From: an uncultured Lachnospiraceae bacterium
Lineage (GTDB): Bacteria > Bacillota > Clostridia > Lachnospirales > Lachnospiraceae
Reading direction: 5' to 3'
DNA length: 41,762 nucleotides
Assembly (NCBI GenBank): GCA_902767015.1
Contig: CACXFV010000026.1
Span: 1-41,762, forward strand
Every line of letters begins with the position of its first letter. Within the stretch, counting starts at the first letter, position 1. A program made the position numbers and the translations under genes. This document shows, one piece after another, positions 1 to 9,100 of the stretch. The notes under the pieces are model-generated. The model did not search any database, was not told the origin of the DNA, and saw only the letters and a list, made by a program, of their open reading frames with translations.

Positions 1-1
1 G

Positions 2-478
2 AATGATCAATATGGGGATATTCTGGAATGTACTGTCAGTGATGGTACGGAGGAAATGTCAGTGTATCAGACGGCGACAGACCTGGTGAAGGTTGTGATT
101 GATATTTTTTCTGTCGTATTTGCACTGGTAGTGACGATTATGGTTTGCAAAAAATGTTTTCTGCAGGAAAAGACGGATATCGGCATTTACAAAGCAGTGG
201 GCTTTCAAATCAGCAGTCTGCGTCTGCAATTCGCCATGAGATTTCTGATCATTGCAGCAGTAAGTTCTGTGATTGGTTTAGGTCTCAGTATTTTGCTATC
301 AGAAAAGATGGTTACCATGCTTCTTAGAAATATGGGAATTTCAGCTTTTACGCTGGAATTTCATGCAGGTACATTGATGATACCGATCGTCATGATCTGT
401 TTTTGCTTCTTTGCGTTTTCTTATGTTGTGTCTAGAAGAATCAAAAAAGTGGATATCAAGGTATTAATTACAGAATAA
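2..478 (+). CDS. FtsX-like ABC transporter permease, C-terminal fragment
   Basis: The reading frame is open from the first bases of the window, so this is the 3' end of a gene starting upstream; an internal ATG at 56 is not a credible start. The fragment has three hydrophobic spans: one near the start (DIFSVVFALVVTIMV), one in the middle (FLIIAAVSSVIGLGLSILL) and one near the end (IPIVMICFCFFAFSYVV). Between the first two is a segment resembling the FtsX-family phrase that follows the first helix of the last membrane block (KTDIGIYKAVGF). The end, SRRIKKVDIKVLITE, matches the usual cytoplasmic tail of MacB/FtsX-type permeases. Such proteins pair with an ATPase to export peptides or lipoproteins or to signal across the membrane. 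The substrate cannot be told from this fragment. Confidence 0.75.
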   Translation, partial: NDQYGDILECTVSDGTEEMSVYQTATDLVKVVIDIFSVVFALVVTIMVCKKCFLQEKTDIGIYKAVGFQISSLRLQFAMRFLIIAAVSSVIGLGLSILLSEKMVTMLLRNMGISAFTLEFHAGTLMIPIVMICFCFFAFSYVVSRRIKKVDIKVLITE

Positions 479-595
479 ACCTGGCGTAATTTATATGTGG
501 CATTTTGGTATTTAATATGCTATATTAGTATGTGTGATTGTAACAGTTCATGATGGCGGGACAGGAAGTTGAAATGTTGTGGAATGGAGAGTAGT

Positions 596-1609
596 ATGTG
601 GGATGAAAATCGTGTAAGAATTGTTGATATTGCTGAGGAGCTGGGGGTAAGCACGGCTACGGTATCCAATGTGATTCATGGTAAAACAAAGAAAATATCG
701 GATAAAACAATAAAGCTTGTGCAGGAGAAGCTGCAGGAAAGGGGATATATTCCTAATATGGCAGCGACGCTTTTAGCACAGAATAATTCGAGAATTATCG
801 GTGTCATCATCAACAATCATAGAAAATATGAGGGACACTTGTTTGAAGATCCTTTTATTGCTGCCTCCATTAATTATCTTTCAGATGAGATTGAAAAAAA
901 CGGATATTTTATGATGCTGAAAAAGGCAGAGGATATCATGGAGATTGTGAAGTTTGCTACGATGTGGAATCTTGATGGCATGGTTGTGATGAGTTTTTGC
1001 GAGGATGAGTACCAAAGGCTCAGGGAAAAGATTAGGATTCCTTTTGTAGTATATGACGGATTTTTTGAGAACAGAGGCCGCATCTGCAATGTGATGATTG
1101 ATGATAGAGACGGTGGAAGGCAGGTAGGAGAGCATTTCAGGCAATTGGGACACAAAAAGGTATTATGTGTGTCTGATAATAAAATCTGTATGGATTTGGA
1201 GCGTTATCTCGGATTATGTGACGGACTCGGGTTTGAGGCGGATTTTATGCAAATTCCGATGAAGAAAGAGGAAAGGGAAGTCTTTTATCAGGAGCAGTTT
1301 GATGTGCTCTGTAGATATAGCGCTATTTTTGCCGTGTCGGATTACTATGCTGCAGAGCTGATGCGTTTTTTGCAGTGTTGCAATATAAGGATACCGGAGG
1401 ATATTTCTATTGCAGGCTTTGACGGAAGCCCTCTCTGTAAGCAGGTGATTCCTACACTGACATCTGTTAAGCAGGATGGAAAGTATCGTGCGGAAATGGC
1501 AATACAATTGTTGATAAAAATGAGAGATGATCCCCTGTTCTCGAAGGATGTACTGACAAAGGTTGAACTTGTTACCGGGGAGAGTACGGCGGCAGCCTTG
1601 TGTGGTTAG
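596..1609 (+). CDS. LacI/GalR-family transcriptional regulator
   Basis: This is a DNA-binding repressor or activator of LacI type. Residues about 7-30 (VRIVDIAEELGVSTATVSNV) are the classical LacI helix-turn-helix with its hinge. The rest (about 60-330) looks like a periplasmic-binding-protein-like sensor, with NNHRKYEGHLFEDPF, a DDRDGG turn, a GHKKVLCVSD strand and the typical ISIAGFDGSPLCKQVIPTLTS stretch near the C-terminus. I chose ATG 596, which has GGAG six bases upstream. A TTG at 569 and an ATG at 584 lie in frame but would add residues not usual before the HTH. No sugar-utilisation operon is adjacent, so the effector and regulon are unknown. The gene runs just ahead of the NYN gene, 36 bases away, in the same direction. 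Confidence 0.85.
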   Translation: MWDENRVRIVDIAEELGVSTATVSNVIHGKTKKISDKTIKLVQEKLQERGYIPNMAATLLAQNNSRIIGVIINNHRKYEGHLFEDPFIAASINYLSDEIEKNGYFMMLKKAEDIMEIVKFATMWNLDGMVVMSFCEDEYQRLREKIRIPFVVYDGFFENRGRICNVMIDDRDGGRQVGEHFRQLGHKKVLCVSDNKICMDLERYLGLCDGLGFEADFMQIPMKKEEREVFYQEQFDVLCRYSAIFAVSDYYAAELMRFLQCCNIRIPEDISIAGFDGSPLCKQVIPTLTSVKQDGKYRAEMAIQLLIKMRDDPLFSKDVLTKVELVTGESTAAALCG

Positions 1610-1645
1610 ATCACAGAAAAAGTTCGCGGTATGCGGGAGGTTAAG

Positions 1646-2650
1646 ATGGAAGAAAAAAAATTTGCATTATTGATAGATGCAGAAAATACAAGTGCCAGAT
1701 ATATTGAAACGATTATTAATGAATTAAAAGAATATGGAACGATTACCTATCAGAGAATGTATGGAGATTTTACAAAATTCGTTCTGTCAGATTGGAATAA
1801 AAAGGCTTTGGAGTATGCAGTGGTGCCTATTCAACAGCCAAGATACTCAACAGCAAAAAATGCTGCTGATATCATGCTTGTCATAGATGCGATGGATATA
1901 TTATATCAGAAGAACGTGGACGGATTTTGTATTGTTTCTTCGGACAGTGATTTTACAAGACTGGCCAACAGGCTTAGGGAATCCGGCATGATTGTCATTG
2001 GAATGGGAAACAGTAAAGCATCTAAAACATTTATCAAGGTGTGTAATGAATACAAATATTTAGATATAATCGCAGAAGAAGGTCTTGAAAGGGAACTGGA
2101 TGAGGAGATTAAGACAGATGCTGAAGAGGAAGTAAAAAATAGCATTGAAAAAAATCATGACAAACCATCTGATAAAAATAATACAGAGAAAGAAAAAAAT
2201 TCCATCACACCACTGAACAGAGTGAAAAACGAGATTAATAATATTATTCAGATAAATGAAAATAATGGAACGGCTACCTACTTAGCTTCACTTAAAAGCT
2301 CCCTGCAAAGGCGGTATAATGATTTTGATGAAAGAAATTATGGTTATAATTCTATGAAGAAATTTGTGCAGGAGGCAACAAAGTTTAAAATTGTTCAAAA
2401 TGGTTCCGTTACAACAGTAGTCAGGGATAATGATAAATACATAGAAGATATATCTGTTGAGGTAGAAATTTATATTAAGATGCTGGCAGATTCAGAAAAT
2501 GGAATAGAATTGGGAAGTCTGGGACAAAAGATTAAGCAAAAATATGCAGACTTTAAATATAAAGATTTGGGATATTCCAGATTGTCAAGCTATGTAAAGA
2601 GCATAGAAGGCATTACAGTAGGCAAAAATAATATTGTAAAAACTAAGTAA
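1646..2650 (+). CDS. NYN-domain (LabA/DUF88-like) protein with two OST-HTH/LOTUS domains
   Basis: The protein is about 334 residues. The N-terminal 150 form a NYN domain of PIN-like fold: FALLIDAENTS carries the first acidic residue, AADIMLVIDAMD the second, and FCIVSSDSDFTRLANRLRESG the third acidic cluster. These are the metal-binding positions of the family, whose members are known or suspected ribonucleases. A lysine- and glutamate-rich linker (about 150-195) follows, then two copies of an OST-HTH (LOTUS) module, about 200-262 and 272-334, each with the shared pattern of a short helix, SLxxxxxxxYxDFxxxxxGYxxxxxFV/YV and a final basic strand. LOTUS domains bind RNA, so a structured-RNA-directed nuclease or RNA-binding adaptor is inferred. 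ATG 1646 is chosen because GGGAGG lies five bases upstream; an ATG at 1631 has no site. A strong terminator follows. Confidence 0.85.
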   Translation: MEEKKFALLIDAENTSARYIETIINELKEYGTITYQRMYGDFTKFVLSDWNKKALEYAVVPIQQPRYSTAKNAADIMLVIDAMDILYQKNVDGFCIVSSDSDFTRLANRLRESGMIVIGMGNSKASKTFIKVCNEYKYLDIIAEEGLERELDEEIKTDAEEEVKNSIEKNHDKPSDKNNTEKEKNSITPLNRVKNEINNIIQINENNGTATYLASLKSSLQRRYNDFDERNYGYNSMKKFVQEATKFKIVQNGSVTTVVRDNDKYIEDISVEVEIYIKMLADSENGIELGSLGQKIKQKYADFKYKDLGYSRLSSYVKSIEGITVGKNNIVKTK

Positions 2651-2742
2651 GGAACTGTTCCTAACGATAGGAAAAATGACGGATGGATATAGTCGTAATA
2701 ATTTATTCATCAAGTCGTTAAGAAATATTAATCGGATATGTC

Positions 2743-2788
2743 AAAACAGCCGGAACGCAGGTCGTGATGCCTGTGTTCCGGCTGTTTT
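2743..2788. terminator. Bidirectional intrinsic terminator
   Basis: An inverted repeat with 19-base arms (18 Watson-Crick pairs plus one G-U pair) has an A-run on the left and a T-run on the right, so it can stop transcription from both sides. It lies between the convergent NYN gene and the malic enzyme gene. The arms are AAAACAGCCGGAACGCAGG and CCTGTGTTCCGGCTGTTTT with an 8-base loop. Confidence 0.9.
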
Positions 2789-2837
2789 GTATGTTGACAT
2801 ATGTCATTAAAAACATTGAGAAACATTAAAAAGTATT

Positions 2838-4010
2838 CTAAAGCCTTGCGACACCGGATTTCTTCGCGGCATCCATAACAGCCTCGGCAACAGCCTGACC
2901 AATTCTCTTGTCAAAGGCATAAGGAAGAATATATTCTTCTTTTAAATCGTCCTCACTTACGATAGAGGCAATCGCATAGGCAGCAGCGACCTTCATATCG
3001 TCATTGATTTCTTTTGCCCTGCAATCAAGTGCACCACGGAAAATACCCGGGAAGCAAAGCACATTATTAATCTGGTTAGGGAAATCCGAGCGTCCGGTAC
3101 CGATTACCCTTGCACCGGCTGACTTTGCAAGGTCAGGCATGATCTCAGGTGTAGGATTGGACATAGCGAATACAATTGCATCGTTATTCATTGATTTCAC
3201 CATTTCTTCCGTTACAATGCCCGGAGCTGACACACCGATAAACACATCTGTGCCCTTCATAGCGTCAGCGAGTGATCCGGTCAGATGTTCACGGTTCGTA
3301 ATCTGCGCCATCTCTGCTTTTGCGCTGTTAAGACGTTCGTCACCTTCATATATAATGCCAACACTGTCGCACAGTGTCAGATGTGAGACACCCATTTTCA
3401 TGATCAGCTTTGCAATGGCAATACCTGCAGAGCCGGCACCATTGACAACAACTTTAATATCTTTTATCTCTTTACCGACGACCTTAAGTGCATTAATCAG
3501 AGCGGCAGCGACAACGACTGCCGTACCATGCTGGTCATCATGAAATACAGGAATATCACAGATTTCTTTGAGCTTTTTCTCAATCTCGAAACACCTCGGA
3601 GCAGCAATGTCCTCAAGGTTGATACCGCCAAAACTGCCTGAAATAAGAGATATTGTACGAACAATCTCGTCAACATCCTTCGAACGGACACAAAGAGGAA
3701 AGGCGTCAACATCTCCAAATGCTTTGAATAGGGCACATTTTCCTTCCATAACAGGCATGCCCGCTTCCGGTCCGATATCACCAAGTCCCAGTACAGCTGT
3801 ACCATCTGTAATGACGGCAACAAGATTGTTTCTTCTGGTCAGTTGAAAGGACTTTTCATAATCCTTCTGTATCTCCAGACAAGGTTCTGCAACACCGGGG
3901 GTATATGCGAGTGAAAGCTCCTCAGAGTTTGTGATAGGAACACGCGAAATAACTTCTATTTTTCCATTCCATTCATAATGCTTTTCAAGTGACTGCTGTC
4001 GTATATCCAT
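2838..4010 (-). CDS. NAD(P)-dependent malic enzyme (oxaloacetate-decarboxylating)
   Basis: This cytoplasmic enzyme oxidatively decarboxylates malate to pyruvate and CO2, linking the C4-acid pool to pyruvate with NADH or NADPH. At 390 residues it is the short bacterial form without the C-terminal phosphotransacetylase-like domain. Motifs: AYTPGVAEPC (35-44) with the catalytic Tyr, PVMEGKCALFKAFGDVDA with the catalytic Lys, HDDQHGTAVV with metal-binding acids, and a Rossmann loop VVNGAGSAGIAIAKL. The later VFAMSNPTPEI and FPNQINNVLCFPGIFRGALD are also diagnostic. The start has GAAGGA upstream on the minus strand. The gene stands alone under its own promoter and converges on the NYN gene. NAD versus NADP preference cannot be read with confidence. 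Confidence 0.95.
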   Translation of the reverse strand: MDIRQQSLEKHYEWNGKIEVISRVPITNSEELSLAYTPGVAEPCLEIQKDYEKSFQLTRRNNLVAVITDGTAVLGLGDIGPEAGMPVMEGKCALFKAFGDVDAFPLCVRSKDVDEIVRTISLISGSFGGINLEDIAAPRCFEIEKKLKEICDIPVFHDDQHGTAVVVAAALINALKVVGKEIKDIKVVVNGAGSAGIAIAKLIMKMGVSHLTLCDSVGIIYEGDERLNSAKAEMAQITNREHLTGSLADAMKGTDVFIGVSAPGIVTEEMVKSMNNDAIVFAMSNPTPEIMPDLAKSAGARVIGTGRSDFPNQINNVLCFPGIFRGALDCRAKEINDDMKVAAAYAIASIVSEDDLKEEYILPYAFDKRIGQAVAEAVMDAAKKSGVARL

Positions 4011-4064
4011 TTGATTTTCCTTCTTTCGATAATTTTCAATTGTTTTGCATTTTCTGCAAGCATC

Positions 4065-4093
4065 ATTATATTATAGATTCCGCAGTTATTCAA
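4065..4093 (-). promoter_or_regulatory. Sigma-A-type promoter for the malic enzyme gene
   Basis: On the minus strand there is TTGAAT (4093-4088), a 17-base spacer and TATAAT (4070-4065), about 55 bases before the malic enzyme start. Position and spacing are right for a vegetative promoter. Confidence 0.65.
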
Positions 4094-4119
4094 GTGGAAA
4101 ATTCGTATGAACATTGTAC

Positions 4120-4148
4120 TTGTAGAGACCATGTGAATTCACTATAAT
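4120..4148 (+). promoter_or_regulatory. Sigma-A-type promoter (distal) for the small gene at 4242
   Basis: TTGTAG (4120-4125), a 17-base spacer and TATAAT (4143-4148). It faces away from the malic enzyme promoter and would give a leader of roughly 85-90 bases. Confidence 0.55.
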
Positions 4149-4177
4149 AGAAATAGCAGTATCAGGGAAACAAATAC

Positions 4178-4207
4178 TTGTGCAGGGGATATAAGTTCTG
4201 ATATAAT
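4178..4207 (+). promoter_or_regulatory. Sigma-A-type promoter (proximal) for the small gene at 4242
   Basis: TTGTGC (4178-4183), an 18-base spacer and TATAAT (4202-4207). Transcription would begin near 4214, which excludes the in-frame ATG at 4218 as the main start because no ribosome site would remain. Confidence 0.5.
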
Positions 4208-4241
4208 AGGCATAAATATGAAAAGAAAGGAACAGCATAAA

Positions 4242-4451
4242 ATGAATTTAGAAGAAATAATGAGTGAGATTAAAAAGGGATTGACACATGATGTTGAGAC
4301 AGATATAGAATATTTACAGGAACAGAGTGCAAAATATAAGACCCATGAGTTGGGCAGGGAGATTTCCAGGGAATGTACACGTATGATTTATGACCTCCTG
4401 CCAAGAGACGGAGAGGTTGAAATTGTAGGGTTATGGGATGAATACATGTAA
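4242..4451 (+). CDS. Small protein of unknown function (69 residues)
   Basis: I do not recognise the family. The protein is short, charged and probably helical, beginning MNLEEIMSEIKKGLTHDVE. It contains ELGREISRECTRMIYDLLP and ends in an acidic tail with GLWDEYM. There is no signal peptide or membrane span, so it is probably cytoplasmic. I prefer ATG 4242 over the in-frame ATG 4218 because AGAAAGGAA precedes it at suitable distance and a -10 box lies just before 4218. Two candidate promoters upstream and a hairpin just after the stop support a real, single-gene transcription unit. Confidence 0.65.
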   Translation: MNLEEIMSEIKKGLTHDVETDIEYLQEQSAKYKTHELGREISRECTRMIYDLLPRDGEVEIVGLWDEYM

Positions 4452-4457
4452 TATATG

Positions 4458-4490
4458 CGGTACAGCAGATGGTTAATATTTGCTGTACCG
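4458..4490 (+). terminator. Hairpin after the small gene, probable weak terminator
   Basis: A 10-base stem CGGTACAGCA / TGCTGTACCG with a 13-base AT-rich loop, six bases after the stop of the small gene. The following T-run is poor (GTTTCTG), so termination may be inefficient. Confidence 0.45.
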
Positions 4491-4624
4491 GTTTCTGAAC
4501 AGTCAAAAGGGATACAGGACCGGTGTGATGAATATTTTTCACCGGCAGTCTGATTATGGTAATCAGATACGTCAAAATATTTGAAAAGAGAAGTTTTGTC
4601 AGGGATTGATATGAGAATAGTATC

Positions 4625-4653
4625 TTGTTGATTTTCGTACATTATGTTATACT
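4625..4653 (+). promoter_or_regulatory. Promoter for the HD-GYP / hybrid kinase genes
   Basis: TTGTTG (4625-4630), a 17-base spacer and TATACT (4648-4653), the -10 box being preceded by TGT, an extended -10 arrangement. It is 50 bases ahead of the preferred start at 4703. Confidence 0.65.
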
Positions 4654-4702
4654 GTCTGTTGAGAAAGCTTTTATTAAAATATATGAAAGTGAAAGGGTTA
4701 AA

Positions 4703-6097
4703 ATGCTTAAGATATTAATGATTGATGATGATACTATTAATAACAGGATTGCAGAAAGTACCCTGCGAAACCATAATTACGAGATAGTAAGTGTCACTTC
4801 CTGTGAGGAAGGTCTCCGCAGATTAAGTGAGGGAGGAATGGACTTATTATTGTTGGATATCGATATGCTGCATGAAGCAGGTGACAGTTTAATAGAGGAG
4901 ATAAGAAGACAACCGGGGAATGAGAATATGAGGGTTGTCTTTTTAACTATTTCGGGCTATAGTCCTGATCAAAAGGAGATGGAGAGACTCGGTGTGGTGG
5001 ATTATATCGGCAAGCCATATTTTGAAGAGGAACTTGTCAATATTGTGAGAAGAGTACTCTATGTAGAACACGAGAACAGAATTTTAGTAGTTGATGATGA
5101 GATGATGAATCTCATGCTGGCGAAGAAATTGCTGAGTACACACTATCAGGTACAGTGTGTAAGTTCGGGGGGAGAAGCCCTTACGGTGCTTGAGCAGTCT
5201 GTGCCGAATCTGATATTACTGGATTTGCATATGCCGGATATGAACGGACTTTCCGTGTTGAAAAGAATGCAGGAATCTGATAATCAGGATATTAGAAATA
5301 TACCGGTTATTTTTCTGACGGCAGATGGAGATAAGGAGACCGAGGCGGAGATTTTTAAGGCCGGTGCCATGGATTATATACAGAAGCCGTTGGTTGCGCA
5401 GGTGGCAGTAGAGCGTATCAACAGAATTCTTGAGCTTCGTTATCTTCAAAATTCCCTTCAGACAGAGGTTGAGCAGAAAACGAAAGAATTAGAAGAAAGT
5501 AGCCGTAAGATAAAGAATTTGTCGATGCAGATTATGTATGCGCTTACCGGTGCCGTTGATGCCAAAGATCAGTATACAAACGGTCATTCAAACAGAGTTG
5601 CCAGATATTCAAGAGAGATTGCCAGAAGAATGGGAAAGTCCAAGAAGGAGATAGACAATATTTTCTGTGCCGCATTACTGCATGATGTGGGGAAAATCGG
5701 TGTGCCGGATGAGATTATCAATAAACCTTCAAAACTGACGGATGAAGAGTATGAGATTATGAAGTCGCATCCGGTAATCGGTGCGAATATTTTAAGAAGA
5801 ATATCAGAGCTTCCGGAATTAAGTGTGGGGGCGAGATGGCATCATGAGAGATATGATGGCAAGGGATATCCGGATGGGCTGAAAGGGGAAGAAATCAAAG
5901 AAATTGCTCGTATCATAGGTGTTGCAGATGCCTATGATGCCATGTCGTCTAACCGAAGTTATCGAGATGCACTGCCACAGGATTATATAAGAAGAGAAAT
6001 CGAAAAGGGAAAGGGAACACAGTTTGACCCGGAGATTGCAGATATCATGCTTCAATTAATTGATGAGGATACGGATTATCATATGAGAGAGCATTAG
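4703..6097 (+). CDS. Two-receiver response regulator with HD-GYP domain (probable c-di-GMP phosphodiesterase)
   Basis: The order is REC1 (about 1-120, acidic patch MIDDD, phospho-acceptor D52, conserved K in GKPY), REC2 (about 125-250, VVDDE, D174 in LLDLHMPDMNG, K in IQKPL), a short coiled linker (TEVEQKTKELEESSRKIKNL) and an HD-GYP domain (about 270-464). The HD-GYP motifs are intact: HD at 327-328 in LLHDVGKIG, HH at 380-381 in HHERYDGKGYP, and GVADAYDAMSSNRSYR. Members of this class hydrolyse cyclic di-GMP in the cytoplasm. ATG 4703 has GAAAGGG five bases upstream; the longer frame from 4625 would overlap the promoter. The hybrid kinase starts 30 bases after the stop, so the kinase is a plausible phosphodonor. 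That pairing is inference from position. Confidence 0.9.
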   Translation: MLKILMIDDDTINNRIAESTLRNHNYEIVSVTSCEEGLRRLSEGGMDLLLLDIDMLHEAGDSLIEEIRRQPGNENMRVVFLTISGYSPDQKEMERLGVVDYIGKPYFEEELVNIVRRVLYVEHENRILVVDDEMMNLMLAKKLLSTHYQVQCVSSGGEALTVLEQSVPNLILLDLHMPDMNGLSVLKRMQESDNQDIRNIPVIFLTADGDKETEAEIFKAGAMDYIQKPLVAQVAVERINRILELRYLQNSLQTEVEQKTKELEESSRKIKNLSMQIMYALTGAVDAKDQYTNGHSNRVARYSREIARRMGKSKKEIDNIFCAALLHDVGKIGVPDEIINKPSKLTDEEYEIMKSHPVIGANILRRISELPELSVGARWHHERYDGKGYPDGLKGEEIKEIARIIGVADAYDAMSSNRSYRDALPQDYIRREIEKGKGTQFDPEIADIMLQLIDEDTDYHMREH

Positions 6098-6127
6098 AAT
6101 AGGAATCAAGAAAGGCAGAGATAATAT

Positions 6128-9100
6128 ATGGATAAAGAGAAAATGATAAAAAGGTGCTTTTTTAAGCTTACATGGAAGAGCATACTGATCATACTGATGG
6201 GAGTTATTATCAATCTTGCAGGTAGATTTCTGGCACAAGCCTTAATACTGCCTTTGTGGCTTGATTCTATAGGAACATTACTGAGTGCCGTGCTGCTGGG
6301 ACCTTTGGCGGGTGCCATCACGGGTGCAGTGATGAATCTTCTTGTAAGTCTGAGCAATAGTGTATCCGGCTGGTACGCCATAGTAAGCATAGCGGTAGGT
6401 ATTTCTGCGGGGCTGACATTTCCGAGGGAGAGAAAAAGAGACGCCTTTTCGGTGCTTGCCTCTTCCGTTTTAACAGGAGTTGTTGCGGTATTTATGTCTA
6501 CCCCGCTCAATCTGTTTTTTTATAAGGGATACACAGGCAATGTATGGGGAGACGGACTTGTAGATATGTTGGCAAGAGATATTAATCTGAAATGGTTTTG
6601 CAGCTTTTTAGGTGAGGCATTCGTAGACATGCCGGATAAGACATTCAGTATGATTATTGTGATGGTCATAATTACGATTGTCAGCAAAATGAGAGAAGAA
6701 AAAACGCAGGAAGATAAAGAAGAGCGCAGAAGTAGAAAAAAGCAGATGACACGCAGACAGGTATCCCATAGAACGGATATGAAGGTAATGCTATTTGTTG
6801 CTGTTACGGCGTGGATAATGTCGTTTGACGGTCAGCATGTGTTCGCTGTGGATTATGAGGCAGAATATGAGGCGGTAGATTATGACACAGATGATGGACT
6901 TGCGTCAGCAGAGATTAATGCCATAGCCCAGACAAATGACGGGTATATATGGGCAGGAGCATATTCGGGACTTTACAGATATGATGGCTCACATTTTGAA
7001 AAGAAGGTCCTTGATGAGAGAATTACAAGCGTTATGGTGCTTTTTGTGGCATCTGACGGAAAATTATGGATTGGCACAAATGACAGTGGCATTGCCTGCT
7101 ATTCATCGGATAGCGGTGAGGTCGTATTCTATTCTGTGGAGGAAGGGCTGGCAGCAGCTTCCGTTCGCAGCATCTGCGAGGATGACAGAGGCAATATTTA
7201 TGTGGGAACCGTATCCTATCTGTCCATGATTGATGGGGAGGGGAAGGTTAAGACTTTTGACAGCTTTGAGAAGATTAACTGGGTAAAATCAATGGTATAC
7301 AGCTATGATGGTATCATATGTGGTGTTACGAATGGCGGGCATTTGTTTTTCTTCAAAGAGGGGGAAATCCTGTTGGAAAAGAATTACGAGGATGCTGCGG
7401 GGGTGTATTTTACAGCGGTAGCATACAGCTATAATGGTGTGTTTATGGTGGGAACCTCCACAAATAGTATGGTGAGGATTACTTTTGACGGAAATGCCAT
7501 AACAGATGAGAAACAGTTTTCTACTGAGAATATTTCGTACTTCAATCATATATTGTATGATAGTGAAGCAGGTGGATATTTCCTGTGTGGAGAAAATGGC
7601 TTAGGCTATTCAGATGTTTCAGGAAATGTGACTGTCTTATCAAGGGATGGGTTTGAAAGCTCTGTCTATGATGTGATAGTGGATTATCAGGGAAATGTAT
7701 GGTTTTCTTCCAGCAAGCAGGGAATCATGAAGTTATCCAAAAATCCGTTTGTAGATATTTTTAAAAAGGCAGGTTTACCAAGTAATGTTGTGAACTGTAT
7801 CTGCATATCCGGTAATGATATGTATATAGGAATGGACAATGGTCTGCATGTAATCAATAAAGAAACTTATGAAAAGAAAGAGTATGAGTTTTTATCGGAG
7901 TTTGATGGTGTCAGGGTAAGACATATTTTTGCCGACAGTGCCGGTTATGTGTGGGTGAGCACTTATGGTAAGGATGGTCTTGTAAGAATCGACCGGCAGC
8001 ATAATATTCAGTGCTTTAATGAGACCACGGCAGGGACGGTCGGAGGAAGATTTCGGTTTGTGACACAATTGTCAGATGGTAAATTGCTTGCCGCCAGCAA
8101 TATGGGACTTTCCTACATTGATCAGGGGCAGGTTGTGGATACTATAGATGAGACGGAGGGACTAACAACACCGCAGATTTTGAGTATTGTGGAGGCGGAT
8201 AATGGTGATATACTCGCCGCTTCTGATGGAGATGGCATATATGTCATCAGAGATGGGAAAATCATTGACAATATCGGAGTTGACGATGGACTCTTAACAT
8301 TGGTGGTGTTAAGGATTATCAGGTGTGATGTGGGTTACCTTTATATTACCAGTAATGCAATTTATTATGATGATACCAAGACAGTAAAGAAACTTAATAA
8401 TTTTCCTTATAGTAATAATTATGATATTAATATTACGGATAATGGCGAGGCATGGATTAATTCAAGTGCAGGAATTTATATAGTAAAACTGGATCAGTTG
8501 ATTCAAAATGATAAATATAATTATACCTTGCTGAATCATTCCAGGGGATTTGATACAACACTGACTGCCAATGCATGGAATGCCTATGTGGGAGATGAAC
8601 TGCTTTTGTGCTGTACGGATGGTATTCGGGAGATTTCAACCCGTACTTATAATTCTTTCGACACCGATTACAATATCAGAATTAATTCCATTGTCGGTAA
8701 TGAAGAAAACATAGAGTTGAAAAACGGTGTCTATGTTATTCCGGAGACTACCAATAGAGTTGTCATTCAGGCATCGGTACTTAATTATACTTTATCAAAT
8801 CCTCTGATACATGTGTATCTGGAAGGGGCTGATGATATAGGGGTGACAACTTATCAGAATGATTTGAGTCCTCTTACCTTTACCAATCTTCCCCATGGAA
8901 ATTATGTCTTGCACATTCAGGTGCTTGATGAGTCCAATAACGAAGTGTTGAAGGAAGAAACCTTTGCCATCAGGAAAAGGGCTCAGATATTTGAACATAT
9001 GTATTTTAAGGTATATCTGATAGCGATATGTGGAATTTTCGTAGCTTTTTTTACATGGATGATAGCCAGAATTGGCAATATGGCAATAATTAACGGACAG

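Noticed and set aside
2-478. Complete small membrane protein starting at 56
   Set aside because: The frame is open to the edge of the window and there is no ribosome site at 56; it is the end of a larger permease.
3004-3543. Long plus-strand ORF opposite the malic enzyme
   Set aside because: It is the antisense shadow of a well-conserved gene and has no family-like features.
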